From positions 720,164-784,163 of the forward strand of contig CANGMI010000001.1 in the NCBI GenBank assembly GCA_947455195.1: a stretch of DNA of 64,000 nucleotides, written 5' to 3'. The stretch comes from Pseudomonadota bacterium. Its GTDB lineage: Bacteria; Pseudomonadota; Gammaproteobacteria; Burkholderiales; SG8-39. Positions 55,752 to 64,000 of this stretch are shown here, one piece after another. The stretch's first letter is position 1, and each line of letters starts with the position of its first letter. Position numbers and translations under genes: made by a program. The notes below the pieces were generated by a model. It was not told the origin of the DNA and ran no database searches. It saw only the letters and a program-made list of their open reading frames with translations.

Positions 55752-56285
55752 TTACTTCTTCTTCGTTTCCTTGATGATGACCTGCTCGTCGGCATACCGG
55801 ATGCCCTTGCCCTTGTAGGGTTCGGGCGGACGGTAGGCGCGAACTTCAGCAGCCACCTGGCCGACACGCTGACGGTCGGCTCCCTTGATCAGGATTTCGG
55901 TCTGGGTCGGGGTTTCACACTTCACACCGGCCGGCATCTGATGCACGACCGGATGGGAATAACCGACCTGAAGGTTGAGCTTGTCTCCCTGGGCCTGGGC
56001 GCGATAGCCCACCCCGACGAGATTCAGCTTCTTCTCGAAGCCCTTGCTGACACCCGTGACCATGTTGGCGACGAGTGCGCGCATGGTTCCGGACATCGCA
56101 TTCGACATGGCCGACGCGTCGAGCGTCTCCATGAGGATCTGCTCGCCTTCCTGGCGTACACCCACGCCCGCAACGATCGTCTGCGACAGGGTACCCAGGG
56201 GCCCCTTCACCGCGACGGCGCCACCTGCAATGACGACTTCGACGCCCTTGGGCACCGGAATGGGGTTCTTTCCTACGCGTGACAT
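55752..56285 (-). CDS. rplF: 50S ribosomal protein L6
   Basis: 177 aa, two tandem alpha/beta repeats. [17 protein letters not shown] starts the protein, and [17 protein letters not shown] near the C-terminus is the rRNA-binding signature. The ATG at 56285 is used because the earlier in-frame codons encode a non-conserved extension within the rpsH–rplF junction. Confidence 0.97.
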   Translation of the reverse strand: MSRVGKNPIPVPKGVEVVIAGGAVAVKGPLGTLSQTIVAGVGVRQEGEQILMETLDASAMSNAMSGTMRALVANMVTGVSKGFEKKLNLVGVGYRAQAQGDKLNLQVGYSHPVVHQMPAGVKCETPTQTEILIKGADRQRVGQVAAEVRAYRPPEPYKGKGIRYADEQVIIKETKKK

Positions 56286-56301
56286 GGACGGTTCTCCTCG
56301 C

Positions 56302-56697
56302 TCAAGCCACGACGCAAAGCACTTCACCACCGACTCCGGTAGCGCGCGCCTTGCGATCGGTCATCACGCCACGGGACGTGGACACGATGGCGATGCCGAG
56401 ACCGTTCATCACGGTGGGGATGTCGCCAGCGCCGCGGTAGATGCGCAGCCCGGGACGACTGACCCGGTCGATGCGCTCTATGACAGGCGAACCCGCGTAG
56501 TACTTCAGGTCGAGCGCAATCTCGGACTTGCCAGCTTCGGTCTTCACGGCAAAGCCATCGATGTAGCCTTCGTCCTTGAGCACCTGCGCGATGGCTGCCT
56601 TCAGCTTCGAGGCGGGCATTGCGACACGCGTCTTGCCGGCTGTCTGCGCATTGCGGATGCGCGTCAACATGTCGGCGATCGGATCGGTCATGCTCAT
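56302..56697 (-). CDS. rpsH: 30S ribosomal protein S8
   Basis: 131 aa. [20 protein letters not shown] matches the E. coli start closely. The C-terminal [20 protein letters not shown] is the signature. It binds the central domain of 16S rRNA. In E. coli S8 represses the spc operon at the rplX–rplE region, and the order here would allow the same control. Confidence 0.97.
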   Translation of the reverse strand: MSMTDPIADMLTRIRNAQTAGKTRVAMPASKLKAAIAQVLKDEGYIDGFAVKTEAGKSEIALDLKYYAGSPVIERIDRVSRPGLRIYRGAGDIPTVMNGLGIAIVSTSRGVMTDRKARATGVGGEVLCVVA

Positions 56698-56728
56698 TCG
56701 TCAAATACTCCTGGAAATGCGTTGCCGC

Positions 56729-57034
56729 TTACCAACTCGCCTTCACGACGCCCGGGATCTCACCGCGCATCGCGACTTCGCGAAGCTTGTTTCGACCCAA
56801 CCCGAACTTGCGGAACACGCCACGCGGACGGCCGGTGATCTGGCACCGGTTGCGCAAGCGCGTCGGGGACGCATCGCGCGGCAGTTTCTGCAGCGCCTCG
56901 CGAGCGGCGTATCGCTCGTCATCCGACAGCGCGGGATCCTGCGTGCGGGCGATGATCTCGCTGCGCTTCTTGGCGAACTTGGCGACCGTCTTGCGGCGCT
57001 TTTCTTCGCGATTGATGAGTGCCACTTTGGCCAT
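56729..57034 (-). CDS. rpsN: 30S ribosomal protein S14 (zinc-free long form)
   Basis: 101 aa. [20 protein letters not shown] and the C-terminal [20 protein letters not shown] are conserved. It lacks the CxxC pairs of the short zinc form, so it is the C- type usual in Proteobacteria. It lies 12 bp after rplE. Confidence 0.97.
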   Translation of the reverse strand: MAKVALINREEKRRKTVAKFAKKRSEIIARTQDPALSDDERYAAREALQKLPRDASPTRLRNRCQITGRPRGVFRKFGLGRNKLREVAMRGEIPGVVKASW

Positions 57035-57046
57035 TGCGTCAGATCC

Positions 57047-57595
57047 TCAGCTTGCCCGGAAGGGGAACTTGAAGGCGGCGAGCAGCGCACGCGCCTCGTC
57101 GTCGGTCTTGGCGGTGGTGGAGATGCTGATGTTCATCCCCCGCAGCGCGTCGATCTTGTCGTACTCGATCTCGGGAAAAATGATCTGCTCACGCACCCCG
57201 AGGTTGTAGTTGCCGCGACCGTCAAAGGCACGCCGCGGAATCCCGCGAAAGTCACGGATTCGAGGAATCGCGATGGTCACCAGACGATCGAGAAACTCAT
57301 ACATGCGGTTGCCGCGCAACGTGACCATGCAGCCCACCGGGTAACCCTGGCGCACCTTGAAGGTCGCGATCGACTTGCGGGCCAGCGTGACGACCGGCTT
57401 CTGACCGGCAATCTTGACCATGTCACCGACCGCGTTGTCGAGGATCTTCTTGTCACCGACAGCCTCACCCACGCCCATGTTGAGCGTGATCTTGAGGATG
57501 CGCGGCACCTCCATCACCGACTTGTAGCCGAACTGCTGCTTCAGCGCCGGGGCGATTTCCTTGAGGTACTGTTCATGCAGACGCGCCATGCTCAT
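57047..57595 (-). CDS. rplE: 50S ribosomal protein L5
   Basis: 182 aa. [20 protein letters not shown], then [20 protein letters not shown] and [20 protein letters not shown] are the conserved segments. It binds 5S rRNA and contacts P-site tRNA. The ATG at 57595 overlaps the rplX stop (ATGA); a second ATG lies two codons in. Confidence 0.97.
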   Translation of the reverse strand: MSMARLHEQYLKEIAPALKQQFGYKSVMEVPRILKITLNMGVGEAVGDKKILDNAVGDMVKIAGQKPVVTLARKSIATFKVRQGYPVGCMVTLRGNRMYEFLDRLVTIAIPRIRDFRGIPRRAFDGRGNYNLGVREQIIFPEIEYDKIDALRGMNISISTTAKTDDEARALLAAFKFPFRAS

Positions 57596-57930
57596 GCCCC
57601 TTGTTTCGTGTCGACGAGCTCGCCGTTCGACTTGAAGAAACGGGCCTTGCGCGCCTGTTCGCCTTCACCGACCAGCTTGATGCCTACCCGATCCGCCTTC
57701 TGCGTCTGCGGGTTGTACAGCGCCACATTCGAGATGTGAATGGGCATGTCACGCTCGACGATGCCGCCCGCGTCGCCGCGCATCGGATTCGGCTTCACGT
57801 GCTTCTTGGCGCGATTGATGCCTTCCACCACGACGTGGTCGGCATCGACGCGGCGCGACACCGCGCCGCGCTTGCCCTTGTCGCTGCCGGAGATGACGAT
57901 GACTTCATCGCCTTTGCGAATCTTTTCCAT
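57592..57930 (-). CDS. rplX: 50S ribosomal protein L24
   Basis: 112 aa. The KOW motif is at the start ([20 protein letters not shown]), followed by [15 protein letters not shown]. It initiates 50S assembly on 23S rRNA. The gene overlaps rplE by 4 bp and lies 12 bp after rplN. Confidence 0.96.
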   Translation of the reverse strand: MEKIRKGDEVIVISGSDKGKRGAVSRRVDADHVVVEGINRAKKHVKPNPMRGDAGGIVERDMPIHISNVALYNPQTQKADRVGIKLVGEGEQARKARFFKSNGELVDTKQGA

Positions 57931-57942
57931 GCGGGAACGCTC

Positions 57943-58311
57943 TCAGAGAACTTCGGGTGCGAGGGAGACGATCTTCATGAACCGCTCGGAGCGCAGTTCG
58001 CGCGTCACCGGTCCGAAGATACGGGTGCCGATCGGCTCGAACTTTGCGGTCAGCAGAACGGCCGCGTTGGCATCGAAACGAACCAGCGATCCGTCAGGAC
58101 GGCGAACACCCTTCGCCGTACGCACGACCACCGCGTTGTAGATCTCGCCCTTCTTGACACGACCGCGAGGGGCCGCATCCTTGACCGTGACCTTGATGAC
58201 GTCGCCGATGCCGGCATAACGCCGCTTCGAACCGCCCATCACCTTGATGCACATGACAGCGCGCGCACCGGTATTGTCGGCCACGTCGAGTACCGACTGC
58301 ATCTGGATCAT
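57943..58311 (-). CDS. rplN: 50S ribosomal protein L14
   Basis: 122 aa, standard length. [20 protein letters not shown] and the internal [19 protein letters not shown] region are invariant. It lies at the subunit interface. It is the first gene of the spc operon, set off from rpsQ by a 150-bp gap that holds a promoter. Confidence 0.97.
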   Translation of the reverse strand: MIQMQSVLDVADNTGARAVMCIKVMGGSKRRYAGIGDVIKVTVKDAAPRGRVKKGEIYNAVVVRTAKGVRRPDGSLVRFDANAAVLLTAKFEPIGTRIFGPVTRELRSERFMKIVSLAPEVL

Positions 58312-58418
58312 TGCTTCTCTCCAACTTCTCCGAGGCTCACCCGGCGGGCGACTCTCGGTCAGTTTTGGATTCCGTTAAGGAAAACGCCGGCCAGGAAAGG
58401 CACGGCAAGGAACCCAAG

Positions 58419-58448
58419 ATTCTAGCATCATCAAAACGGCAACGTCAA
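58419..58448 (-). promoter_or_regulatory. spc-operon promoter (before rplN)
   Basis: On the minus strand the -35 is TTGACG (58443–58448) and the -10 is TAGAAT (58419–58424), with an 18-bp spacer. The implied start point is about 100 bp before the rplN ATG. It sits in the only large gap (58312–58461) between rpsQ and rplN, the S10/spc operon boundary in E. coli. No terminator with a T-run was seen before it. Confidence 0.7.
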
Positions 58449-58461
58449 CAACCTTCCGACG

Positions 58462-58725
58462 TTATCGTGCACGCTCGACCAGCGCCACCACCTTCCAGGA
58501 CTTGGTCTTGGCCAGGGGACGGCATTGCTCGATGGTGACCAGGTCACCTTCGTGGTATTCGTTCTTCTCGTCGTGCGCGTGGTAGCGGTTCGAACGCTTG
58601 ATGACCTTGCCATACAGCGGGTGGGTCACTCGACGCTCGACCAGCACCGTGACGGTCTTGTCCATCTTGTCGCTGACGATCCGACCGGTCAGGGCGCGGA
58701 CAACCTTGTTCTGCGGTTCTGTCAT
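58462..58725 (-). CDS. rpsQ: 30S ribosomal protein S17
   Basis: 87 aa OB-fold protein. [20 protein letters not shown] and [20 protein letters not shown] are conserved. It binds the 5' domain of 16S rRNA. The ATG overlaps the rpmC stop (ATGA). It is the last gene of the S10 operon. Confidence 0.97.
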   Translation of the reverse strand: MTEPQNKVVRALTGRIVSDKMDKTVTVLVERRVTHPLYGKVIKRSNRYHAHDEKNEYHEGDLVTIEQCRPLAKTKSWKVVALVERAR

Positions 58726-58916
58726 TTCTGGCTCGCCTTTTCGGTAATCAGCGTCCGAACGCGCGCGATGTCACGGCGCAGGCTACGCAGCTGGTTGGTG
58801 TTGGTGAGTTGCTGGGTCGCCTTCTGCATGCGCAGCGAAAATTGCGCACGCAGGAGCGAGCTCAGCTCCTGGTCCAGTTCGGCGCCCGTCTTGGCGCGCA
58901 GCTCAATCGTCTTCAT
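58722..58916 (-). CDS. rpmC: 50S ribosomal protein L29
   Basis: 64 aa helical hairpin. [20 protein letters not shown] starts it, and [19 protein letters not shown] ends it. It lies at the exit tunnel next to L23. The ATG at 58916 is preferred; nine extra upstream codons overlap rplP and are not conserved. Confidence 0.96.
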   Translation of the reverse strand: MKTIELRAKTGAELDQELSSLLRAQFSLRMQKATQQLTNTNQLRSLRRDIARVRTLITEKASQK

Positions 58917-58920
58917 CAAC

Positions 58921-59334
58921 TCACCCCACCTGTCGCTGCACAAAGACGGTCTTCAGCGGCAGCTTCGCCGCTGCGAGGGCAAACGCGGCACGTGCCAGCG
59001 ACTCCTCGACCCCGTCCATCTCGTAGAGCACCTTGCCGGGCTGAATCTCGGCAACCCAATACTCCGGGTTCCCCTTTCCTCCGCCCATCCGGACCTCTGC
59101 CGGTTTCTGTGACACAGGCTTGTCGGGGAAGATGCGAATCCAGATGCGGCCGCCGCGCTTGATGTGACGGGTCATCGCACGACGCGCCGCCTCGATCTGG
59201 CGCGCCGTCAGACGACCCCGCGCCACGGACTTCAGCCCGTACTCACCGAAGGACACCTTGGATCCGCGCGTGGCGATTCCGGTGTTCCGGCCCTTTTGCT
59301 GCTTGCGATATTTGGTTCTAGATGGTTGAAGCAT
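58921..59334 (-). CDS. rplP: 50S ribosomal protein L16
   Basis: 137 aa. [20 protein letters not shown] and [20 protein letters not shown] are invariant. It organises the A-site region of the 50S subunit. Its first 17 bp overlap the 3' end of rpsC in another frame, a wider coupling than the usual 4 bp. Confidence 0.97.
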   Translation of the reverse strand: MLQPSRTKYRKQQKGRNTGIATRGSKVSFGEYGLKSVARGRLTARQIEAARRAMTRHIKRGGRIWIRIFPDKPVSQKPAEVRMGGGKGNPEYWVAEIQPGKVLYEMDGVEESLARAAFALAAAKLPLKTVFVQRQVG

Positions 59335-60229
59335 CGCCCGGTTCCTTCGTCGTCTTCTTCACCACACGGCGCACAGGCGCAGTGGCAGGCGCAGCGGGAG
59401 CCGCAGCGGCCTTGGGTTTGTCGCCTTCCGGCTTTGCAGTCCCCGTGTCGCCACGGGCTTCGGCAGCGGTTCGCCGAACGCGGCCCGGCGCGCCGCCAGG
59501 CCGTCCTTCGCCATCACGCGGGCCGCGAGGGCCCCGCGGCGGGCGACGCGTCTGGTCATCGTCTGCAGCCGCGGGCAGCGCCGGCGGCTGCTCGCCACGG
59601 GCCAGCACGTCACCCTTGTAGACCCAGACCTTGATGCCGATGACACCGTAGGTGGTCTTGGCTTCCGAGAAGCCGTAGTCGAGATCGGCACGCAGCGTGT
59701 GGAGCGGCACCCGACCTTCGCGGTACCACTCGGTCCGCGCGATGTCGATACCGTTCAGGCGTCCTGCGCTCATGATCTTGATGCCCTGGGCACCGGCGCG
59801 CATTGCGTTCTGCATCGCCCGCTTCATGGCACGCCGGAACATGATCCGTTTCTCGAGCTGTTGACCGATCGAATCGGCGATCAGTTGGGCATCGATCTCG
59901 GGCTTCTTCACTTCTTCGATATTCACGTGCACGGCCTGCACGTGAAGGATGCGGCGAAGATCAGCCTTGATGATCTCGATGTCCTCGCCCTTCTTGCCGA
60001 TGACGGCACCCGGACGAGCGCTGTGAATGGTGATGCGGGCGTCCTTCGCAGGGCGCTCGACGATCACTCGAGCGACGCTCGCATGCGACAGCCGCTTGCG
60101 CAGGTATTCACGAACACGGAGATCCTCGTTCAGCATCGAGGCAAAGTTGCGGCTGGTCGCGAACCAGCGCGACGTCCAGGCCTTGTTCACCGAGAGCCGG
60201 AATCCGGTCGGATGGATTTTCTGTCCCAT
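59318..60229 (-). CDS. rpsC: 30S ribosomal protein S3 with long C-terminal tail
   Basis: 303 aa against 233 in E. coli. [20 protein letters not shown], the KH domain [20 protein letters not shown] and the C-terminal domain ending [17 protein letters not shown] are standard. After about residue 215 there is an extra tail of some 80 residues rich in Arg, Pro, Gly, Ala and Lys ([19 protein letters not shown]). Low-complexity S3 tails occur in related bacteria, and this one is long. The stop is a TAG inside rplP. Confidence 0.97.
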   Translation of the reverse strand: MGQKIHPTGFRLSVNKAWTSRWFATSRNFASMLNEDLRVREYLRKRLSHASVARVIVERPAKDARITIHSARPGAVIGKKGEDIEIIKADLRRILHVQAVHVNIEEVKKPEIDAQLIADSIGQQLEKRIMFRRAMKRAMQNAMRAGAQGIKIMSAGRLNGIDIARTEWYREGRVPLHTLRADLDYGFSEAKTTYGVIGIKVWVYKGDVLARGEQPPALPAAADDDQTRRPPRGPRGPRDGEGRPGGAPGRVRRTAAEARGDTGTAKPEGDKPKAAAAPAAPATAPVRRVVKKTTKEPGDASTI

Positions 60230-60272
60230 GGGGTGCCTTTAGTTGGATGAGACGCGGTCGATGGCGTGCATG

Positions 60273-60623
60273 TCAGGCCGCCTTGCCTTTCGCACCATCG
60301 CTGACGGTAACGAAGATATGGCAGGTTGGCTTCGAAATGCGATTGCCACGCCCCTTGGCGCGCGCAGCGAAACGACGCAGCGTCGCCCCACGCTCGACCA
60401 TGATGCGACTCACCTTGAGCTCATCGACGTCCGCGCCATCATTGTGCTCGGCGTTGGCAATCGCCGACTCGAGCACTTTCTTGATGATGTGAGCCGCCTT
60501 CTTGGGACTGAAGGTGAGGATGTTGAGGGCACGGTCGACCGGCAGACCGCGCACCTGATCGGCCACCAGGCGGCCTTTCTGGGCCGACAAGCGTACGCCG
60601 AAGACTTTGGCTTGAGTTTCCAT
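60273..60623 (-). CDS. rplV: 50S ribosomal protein L22
   Basis: 116 aa. [20 protein letters not shown] and the terminal [19 protein letters not shown] are conserved; the extended beta-hairpin lines the exit tunnel. It lies 43 bp before rpsC and 9 bp after rpsS. Confidence 0.97.
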   Translation of the reverse strand: METQAKVFGVRLSAQKGRLVADQVRGLPVDRALNILTFSPKKAAHIIKKVLESAIANAEHNDGADVDELKVSRIMVERGATLRRFAARAKGRGNRISKPTCHIFVTVSDGAKGKAA

Positions 60624-60632
60624 GGACCGCTC

Positions 60633-60914
60633 CTACTTGCGCGCTGCGGTTTTCTTGTCCGCAGTGTGACCCTTGAAGGTCCTGGTGAGCGCGAACTCGC
60701 CGAGCTTGTGACCCACCATGTTCTCGGTCACGAAGACCGGAATATGCTGCTTGCCGTTGTGCACCGAGATCGTGAAACCCACAAAGTCGGGAATCACGGT
60801 CGAGCGACGCGACCAGGTCTTGATCGGCTTCTTGTCGTTGTTTGACCGCGCGGTATCCACCTTCTTGAGCAGGTGGAGGTCGACGAACGGTCCTTTCTTG
60901 AGCGAACGTGGCAT
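60633..60914 (-). CDS. rpsS: 30S ribosomal protein S19
   Basis: 93 aa. [20 protein letters not shown] is the diagnostic start, and [20 protein letters not shown] follows. It forms part of the 30S head with S13. It is encoded 10 bp after rplB. Confidence 0.97.
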   Translation of the reverse strand: MPRSLKKGPFVDLHLLKKVDTARSNNDKKPIKTWSRRSTVIPDFVGFTISVHNGKQHIPVFVTENMVGHKLGEFALTRTFKGHTADKKTAARK

Positions 60915-60924
60915 GGCTGTCTAC

Positions 60925-61752
60925 CTATTTCTTGTATCGGCGCGTGACGATCATGCTGGTCGTGCGCTTGTTGCGACGAGTGCGATAGCCCTTGGTGAGC
61001 GTGCCCCACGGGCTGACCGGATCCATACCAGCAGCGGTCTTGCCTTCACCGCCACCGTGCGGGTGGTCAACCGGGTTCATGGCCACGCCACGAACCGTTG
61101 GCCGCACACCACGCCAGCGCATCGCGCCTGCCTTGCCAATCGACCGCAGGTTGTGCTCTTCGTTGCTCGCCTCACCGATGGTCGCGCGGCAATCGACATG
61201 GATCTTTCGCACTTCACCCGATCGCATCCGGATCTGCGCGTAGCTGCCGTCGCGCGCCAGGAGTTGAACCGAGGTGCCGGCCGCACGGGCGATCTGCGCA
61301 CCCTTCCCGGGCCGCATCTCGATGCAGAAGATCGTCGAACCGACCGGGATGTTGCGAAGGGGCAGGGCATTTCCGGCGCGAATCGGCGCCTCGGGCCCGC
61401 TCATGAGTGTCGTGCCGGCAGCCACACCCTTGGGCGCAATGATGTAGCGACGCTCGCCATCGGCGTAGCACAACAACGCGATGTGGGCGCTGCGATTCGG
61501 GTCATATTCGACCCGCTCGACCTTGGCAGCGATGCCGTCCTTGTTGCGACGGAAGTCGATGACGCGATAGTGCTGGCGATGACCGCCACCCTGATGGCGA
61601 ACCGTGATCTGACCCGTGTTGTTACGACCGGCCTTCTTCGACTGCGGTTCGGTCAACGCGGCATGCGGCCGGCCCTTGTACAGGTCAGGGTGAACGACCT
61701 TGACGACGGCACGCCGTCCGGGGGATGTCGGTTTTACTTTGACGAGAGGCAT
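60925..61752 (-). CDS. rplB: 50S ribosomal protein L2
   Basis: 275 aa. The C-terminal [20 protein letters not shown] with its conserved His, needed for peptidyl-transferase activity, and the N-terminal [20 protein letters not shown] identify it. Standard length. It lies 4 bp after rplW. Confidence 0.98.
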   Translation of the reverse strand: MPLVKVKPTSPGRRAVVKVVHPDLYKGRPHAALTEPQSKKAGRNNTGQITVRHQGGGHRQHYRVIDFRRNKDGIAAKVERVEYDPNRSAHIALLCYADGERRYIIAPKGVAAGTTLMSGPEAPIRAGNALPLRNIPVGSTIFCIEMRPGKGAQIARAAGTSVQLLARDGSYAQIRMRSGEVRKIHVDCRATIGEASNEEHNLRSIGKAGAMRWRGVRPTVRGVAMNPVDHPHGGGEGKTAAGMDPVSPWGTLTKGYRTRRNKRTTSMIVTRRYKK

Positions 61753-61756
61753 GGCG

Positions 61757-62077
61757 TTACTCCGTGGCCTGGAAGTTGATGTCCTGGCCGGCCTTGACAG
61801 TCACGTAGGCCTTTTTCCAGTTGATTCGACGGCCCAGACGCCCGCCGAACCGCTTGGTCTTGCCGTGGACATTGACCACCGAAACCCCGGTGACCTCGAT
61901 CTGGTTGTCCTTGCGGCTGAACATCAGCTCGACGGCCGCCTTGATTTCGGGCTTCGTGGCGCGATCGAGCACACGGAACACGTACTGGTTGTTCTTCTCG
62001 CCTACCAGCGTGCTCTTCTCGGAAATGATGGGTGCGAGCAGCACCTGCATCAACTTCTGGTCGTTGGCTGAGCTCAT
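61757..62077 (-). CDS. rplW: 50S ribosomal protein L23
   Basis: 106 aa. [20 protein letters not shown] and [19 protein letters not shown] are conserved. It docks trigger factor and SRP at the tunnel exit. The ATG at 62077 overlaps the rplD stop (ATGA); a GTG six bases earlier is less likely. Confidence 0.96.
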   Translation of the reverse strand: MSSANDQKLMQVLLAPIISEKSTLVGEKNNQYVFRVLDRATKPEIKAAVELMFSRKDNQIEVTGVSVVNVHGKTKRFGGRLGRRINWKKAYVTVKAGQDINFQATE

Positions 62078-62694
62078 GCCCACATCTCCTCGATCTTCGA
62101 CACGGCCTTGCGCGTCATCAACACATTGTCGTAGTGCACCAGCGAGACCGGGTCAGCCTGGTGCACGCCGAGGATCAACACGTTGGTGAGGTTGCGCGAC
62201 GACAGCCACAGGTTCTCATCGACTTCGTCGGTGATCACGAGAACCTGCTCGAGGCCCATGCTCTTCACCTTCTGAGCCAGCAGACGGGTCTTCGGCGCCT
62301 CGATGCTGAAGTCATCGACGACCTTCAGCCGGTCTTCACGAGCCAGTTGCGAGAGGATGGAAGCCATGCCGGCCCGATACATCTTGCGATTGATCTTCTG
62401 CTCGAAGTTTTCGTCAGGGGTCGACGCGAAGATCCGACCACCACCACGCCACAGCGGACTCGAAGCCTTGCCCGCCCGGGCTCGACCCGTGCCCTTCTGG
62501 CGCCATGGCTTCTTCTTCGACTTGGACACTTCGCTGCGTCCCAACTGCTTGCGGGTACCCAGGCGGCCGTTGGCCTGATAGGCGACGACGATCTGGTGCA
62601 CGAGTGCTTCGTTGTAATCGCGGCCGAACAGCGTATCGGCTGCGGACAGGGTCGCCGAGCTGGCGCCATTTGCATCAATGATCTTGAGTTCCAT
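62074..62694 (-). CDS. rplD: 50S ribosomal protein L4
   Basis: 206 aa. [19 protein letters not shown] is the tunnel loop, and [20 protein letters not shown] is near the end. In E. coli free L4 represses the S10 operon through its leader; whether it acts on the rpsJ–rplC spacer here is a fair question. The ATG at 62694 follows rplC by an 8-bp spacing relative to its stop region. Confidence 0.97.
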   Translation of the reverse strand: MELKIIDANGASSATLSAADTLFGRDYNEALVHQIVVAYQANGRLGTRKQLGRSEVSKSKKKPWRQKGTGRARAGKASSPLWRGGGRIFASTPDENFEQKINRKMYRAGMASILSQLAREDRLKVVDDFSIEAPKTRLLAQKVKSMGLEQVLVITDEVDENLWLSSRNLTNVLILGVHQADPVSLVHYDNVLMTRKAVSKIEEMWA

Positions 62695-62702
62695 GCTCCG
62701 CC

Positions 62703-63404
62703 TCACTTCTTGCCGGCTTTGGCCGGGTTGACAGGCTTCGACGAGGCCTGGACCTGCTTGGCGCGCTTCGGCTTGACGGCAGGCCGCACCACCACATGGC
62801 CACCGGCCGACCCCGGCACGGCGCCCTTGATGAGCAACAGCTGGCGCGCGACGTCAACGCGCACGACTTCGAGGCCCTGCACGGTTGCGCTTACATCGCC
62901 CAGGTGACCGGCCATGCGCTTGCCAGGGAAAATCCGGCCCGGATCCTGCGCCTGCCCGATCGAGCCCGGCGTGTTGTGCGAACGCGAATTGCCGTGGCTG
63001 GCACGATTGGACGAGAAGTTGTGCCGCTTGATGACGCCGGAGAATCCCTTGCCTATCGTGGTTCCCGAAACATCGACGAACTGGCCAACCGCAAACAGTT
63101 CGACACTGATGCGTCCGCCGGGCGCAAGTTCACCCAGCTCCTGTTCGGTGGTTCGGAATTCGCTGATCAGCGTACCGGCTTCGACACCGGCCTTGGCCAG
63201 GTGGCCAGCCAGCGACTTGTTGACGCGCGATGCGCGACGCTTGCCATACACCACCTGCACGGCACAGTAGCCGTCGGTGTCGGGGCGCTTCACCTGCGAG
63301 ATACGGTTGTCGGCAACATCAACGACCGTTACTGGCAGCGACGCGCCATCATCCGTAAAAATACGGGTCATGCCGACCTTGCGGCCGACGAGTCCGAGTG
63401 TCAT
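62703..63404 (-). CDS. rplC: 50S ribosomal protein L3
   Basis: 233 aa. [20 protein letters not shown] opens it, [20 protein letters not shown] is the central extension reaching the peptidyl-transferase centre, and a Lys/Ala-rich tail of about 20 residues ends it. Its Shine–Dalgarno GAGGG lies 9 bp upstream of the ATG and inside a 5-bp stem (see 63414–63447). Confidence 0.97.
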   Translation of the reverse strand: MTLGLVGRKVGMTRIFTDDGASLPVTVVDVADNRISQVKRPDTDGYCAVQVVYGKRRASRVNKSLAGHLAKAGVEAGTLISEFRTTEQELGELAPGGRISVELFAVGQFVDVSGTTIGKGFSGVIKRHNFSSNRASHGNSRSHNTPGSIGQAQDPGRIFPGKRMAGHLGDVSATVQGLEVVRVDVARQLLLIKGAVPGSAGGHVVVRPAVKPKRAKQVQASSKPVNPAKAGKK

Positions 63405-63413
63405 GTTCTGTTT

Positions 63414-63447
63414 CCCTCTTCGAGGGGCCGACTACGATCGGTCGGCC
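63414..63447 (-). promoter_or_regulatory. Two abutting hairpins in the rpsJ–rplC spacer, one pairing the rplC Shine–Dalgarno
   Basis: On the minus strand GGCCGAC and GTCGGCC (63426–63432 and 63441–63447) form a 7-bp stem with an 8-base loop. CCCTC and GAGGG (63414–63418 and 63422–63426) form a 5-bp stem with a 3-base loop. The second contains the GAGGG ribosome-binding site of rplC. The spacer is 115 bp, longer than most gaps in this operon. Either structure could limit rplC translation or cause attenuation. Confidence 0.5.
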
Positions 63448-63519
63448 AAGCTTTTTGGTACTGCGCTATTGCTACCGCCGCGAGGCAAGACGCTTCGCGA
63501 CGCCGCTACGGGTACGACT

Positions 63520-63831
63520 CTACTTCAGTGCCACATCGACCCCAGCCGGGAGGTCGAGCTTCATCAGGGCATCGACCGTCTTGTCCGTCGGGTCGATGAT
63601 GTCCATCAGGCGAACGTGCGTACGGATCTCGAACTGGTCGCGCGAGGTCTTGTTCACGTGCGGACTGCGCAAGACGTCGAAGCGCTCGATGCGCGTCGGC
63701 ATCGGGATCGGGCCCCGAACCACCGCGCCGGTGCGCTTCGCCGTGTCGACGATTTCAGCCGCAGACCGGTCGATGAGGCGATAGTCGAACGCCTTCAGCC
63801 GGATGCGGATCTTCTCAGTCTTGGTTGCCAT
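63520..63831 (-). CDS. rpsJ: 30S ribosomal protein S10
   Basis: 103 aa, exact family length. [20 protein letters not shown] and the [20 protein letters not shown] block are conserved. It also acts as NusE in transcription antitermination. The ATG at 63831 is 7 bp after the tuf stop, so tuf and rpsJ are co-transcribed, unlike the separated S10 leader of E. coli. Confidence 0.97.
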   Translation of the reverse strand: MATKTEKIRIRLKAFDYRLIDRSAAEIVDTAKRTGAVVRGPIPMPTRIERFDVLRSPHVNKTSRDQFEIRTHVRLMDIIDPTDKTVDALMKLDLPAGVDVALK

Positions 63832-63838
63832 CAGAGTC

Positions 63839-64000
63839 TCACTCAATCACTTTGGCGACGACACCGGCGCCCACGGTCTTGCCACCTTCGCGAATCGCAA
63901 AGCGCAGGCCCTGCTCCATCGCGATCGGCTGAATCAGCGTCACGACCAGCTTGATGTTGTCACCCGGCATCACCATCTCGGTGCCTTCCGGCAACTCCAC
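63839..64000 (-). CDS. tuf: Elongation factor Tu, C-terminal part (cut by window edge)
   Basis: 53 residues of domain 3 are present, ending in a TGA at 63839–63841. The segment contains [20 protein letters not shown] and [20 protein letters not shown], the invariant EF-Tu tail. EF-Tu delivers aminoacyl-tRNA to the ribosome. It is just upstream of rpsJ, in standard str–S10 order. Confidence 0.97.
   Translation of the reverse strand: MELPEGTEMVMPGDNIKLVVTLIQPIAMEQGLRFAIREGGKTVGAGVVAKVIE

Overview
The window is a gene-dense, GC-rich bacterial chromosome segment. The complete tuf–S10–spc–alpha ribosomal block, long-form S14, at least four orphan Bug/TctC-type periplasmic receptors, TRAP genes and a lexA–imuA–imuB–dnaE2 mutasome together point to a betaproteobacterium of the order Burkholderiales, probably near Alcaligenaceae. 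The assignment rests on gene content and protein style, not on a database search. No tRNA, rRNA, insertion sequence, prophage or CRISPR array was seen, and no gene-free stretch exceeds 300 bp.

Layout. 1–101: the C-terminal end of an outer-membrane protein. 217–4224: a Bug receptor and a complete three-gene TRAP transporter. 4303–11147: an oxidative 2-oxoacid module with two IorA-like subunits flanking one IorB-like subunit, then an enoyl-CoA hydratase. 11300–16320: a coupled ABC receptor / cytochrome P450 / flavodoxin-fold reductase set, then a flavocytochrome c sulfide dehydrogenase pair. 16438–22838 (minus): dnaE2, imuB, imuA and lexA as one SOS operon behind a near-perfect LexA box. 23118–25694: a P-type cation ATPase, convergent with a small FmdB zinc-ribbon gene. 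26011–37340: an accessory catabolic island holding a fumarase/CMLE-family lyase, a hotdog-fold acyl-CoA hydratase, a TcuA-like flavoprotein, a three-subunit molybdenum hydroxylase, and divergently a second molybdenum-hydroxylase large subunit coupled to a Bug receptor. 37365–43521: an XRE regulator, PyrK-like and class 1B DHODH-like genes, pyrE, an amidase and a class 2 pyrD. 43525–45604: two convergent Bug receptors. 45786–49209: gentisate dioxygenase, a luciferase-like monooxygenase, a RidA-family protein and an alpha/beta hydrolase. 49297–64000 (minus): rplQ back through rpsJ to the 3' end of tuf.

How the genes fit together. The left 45 kb reads as a catabolic region: receptors and a TRAP importer bring in organic or aromatic acids, and Mo-hydroxylases, P450, ring-cleaving dioxygenase, oxidoreductases, hydratases and lyases process them. 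None of the substrates can be read from sequence alone. Many neighbours share 4-bp ATGA-type overlaps, which indicates translational coupling. The ribosomal block has E. coli-like order. It shows a good sigma70-type promoter before rplN (spc) and a perfect TATAAT before rpsM (alpha), plus an unusual hairpin-rich spacer between rpsJ and rplC in which the rplC ribosome-binding site is paired.

The most interesting items are the iorA–iorB–iorA arrangement, the Mo-hydroxylase island with a second divergent large subunit, the coexistence of class 1B and class 2 dihydroorotate dehydrogenases around pyrE, and the rplC leader structure.
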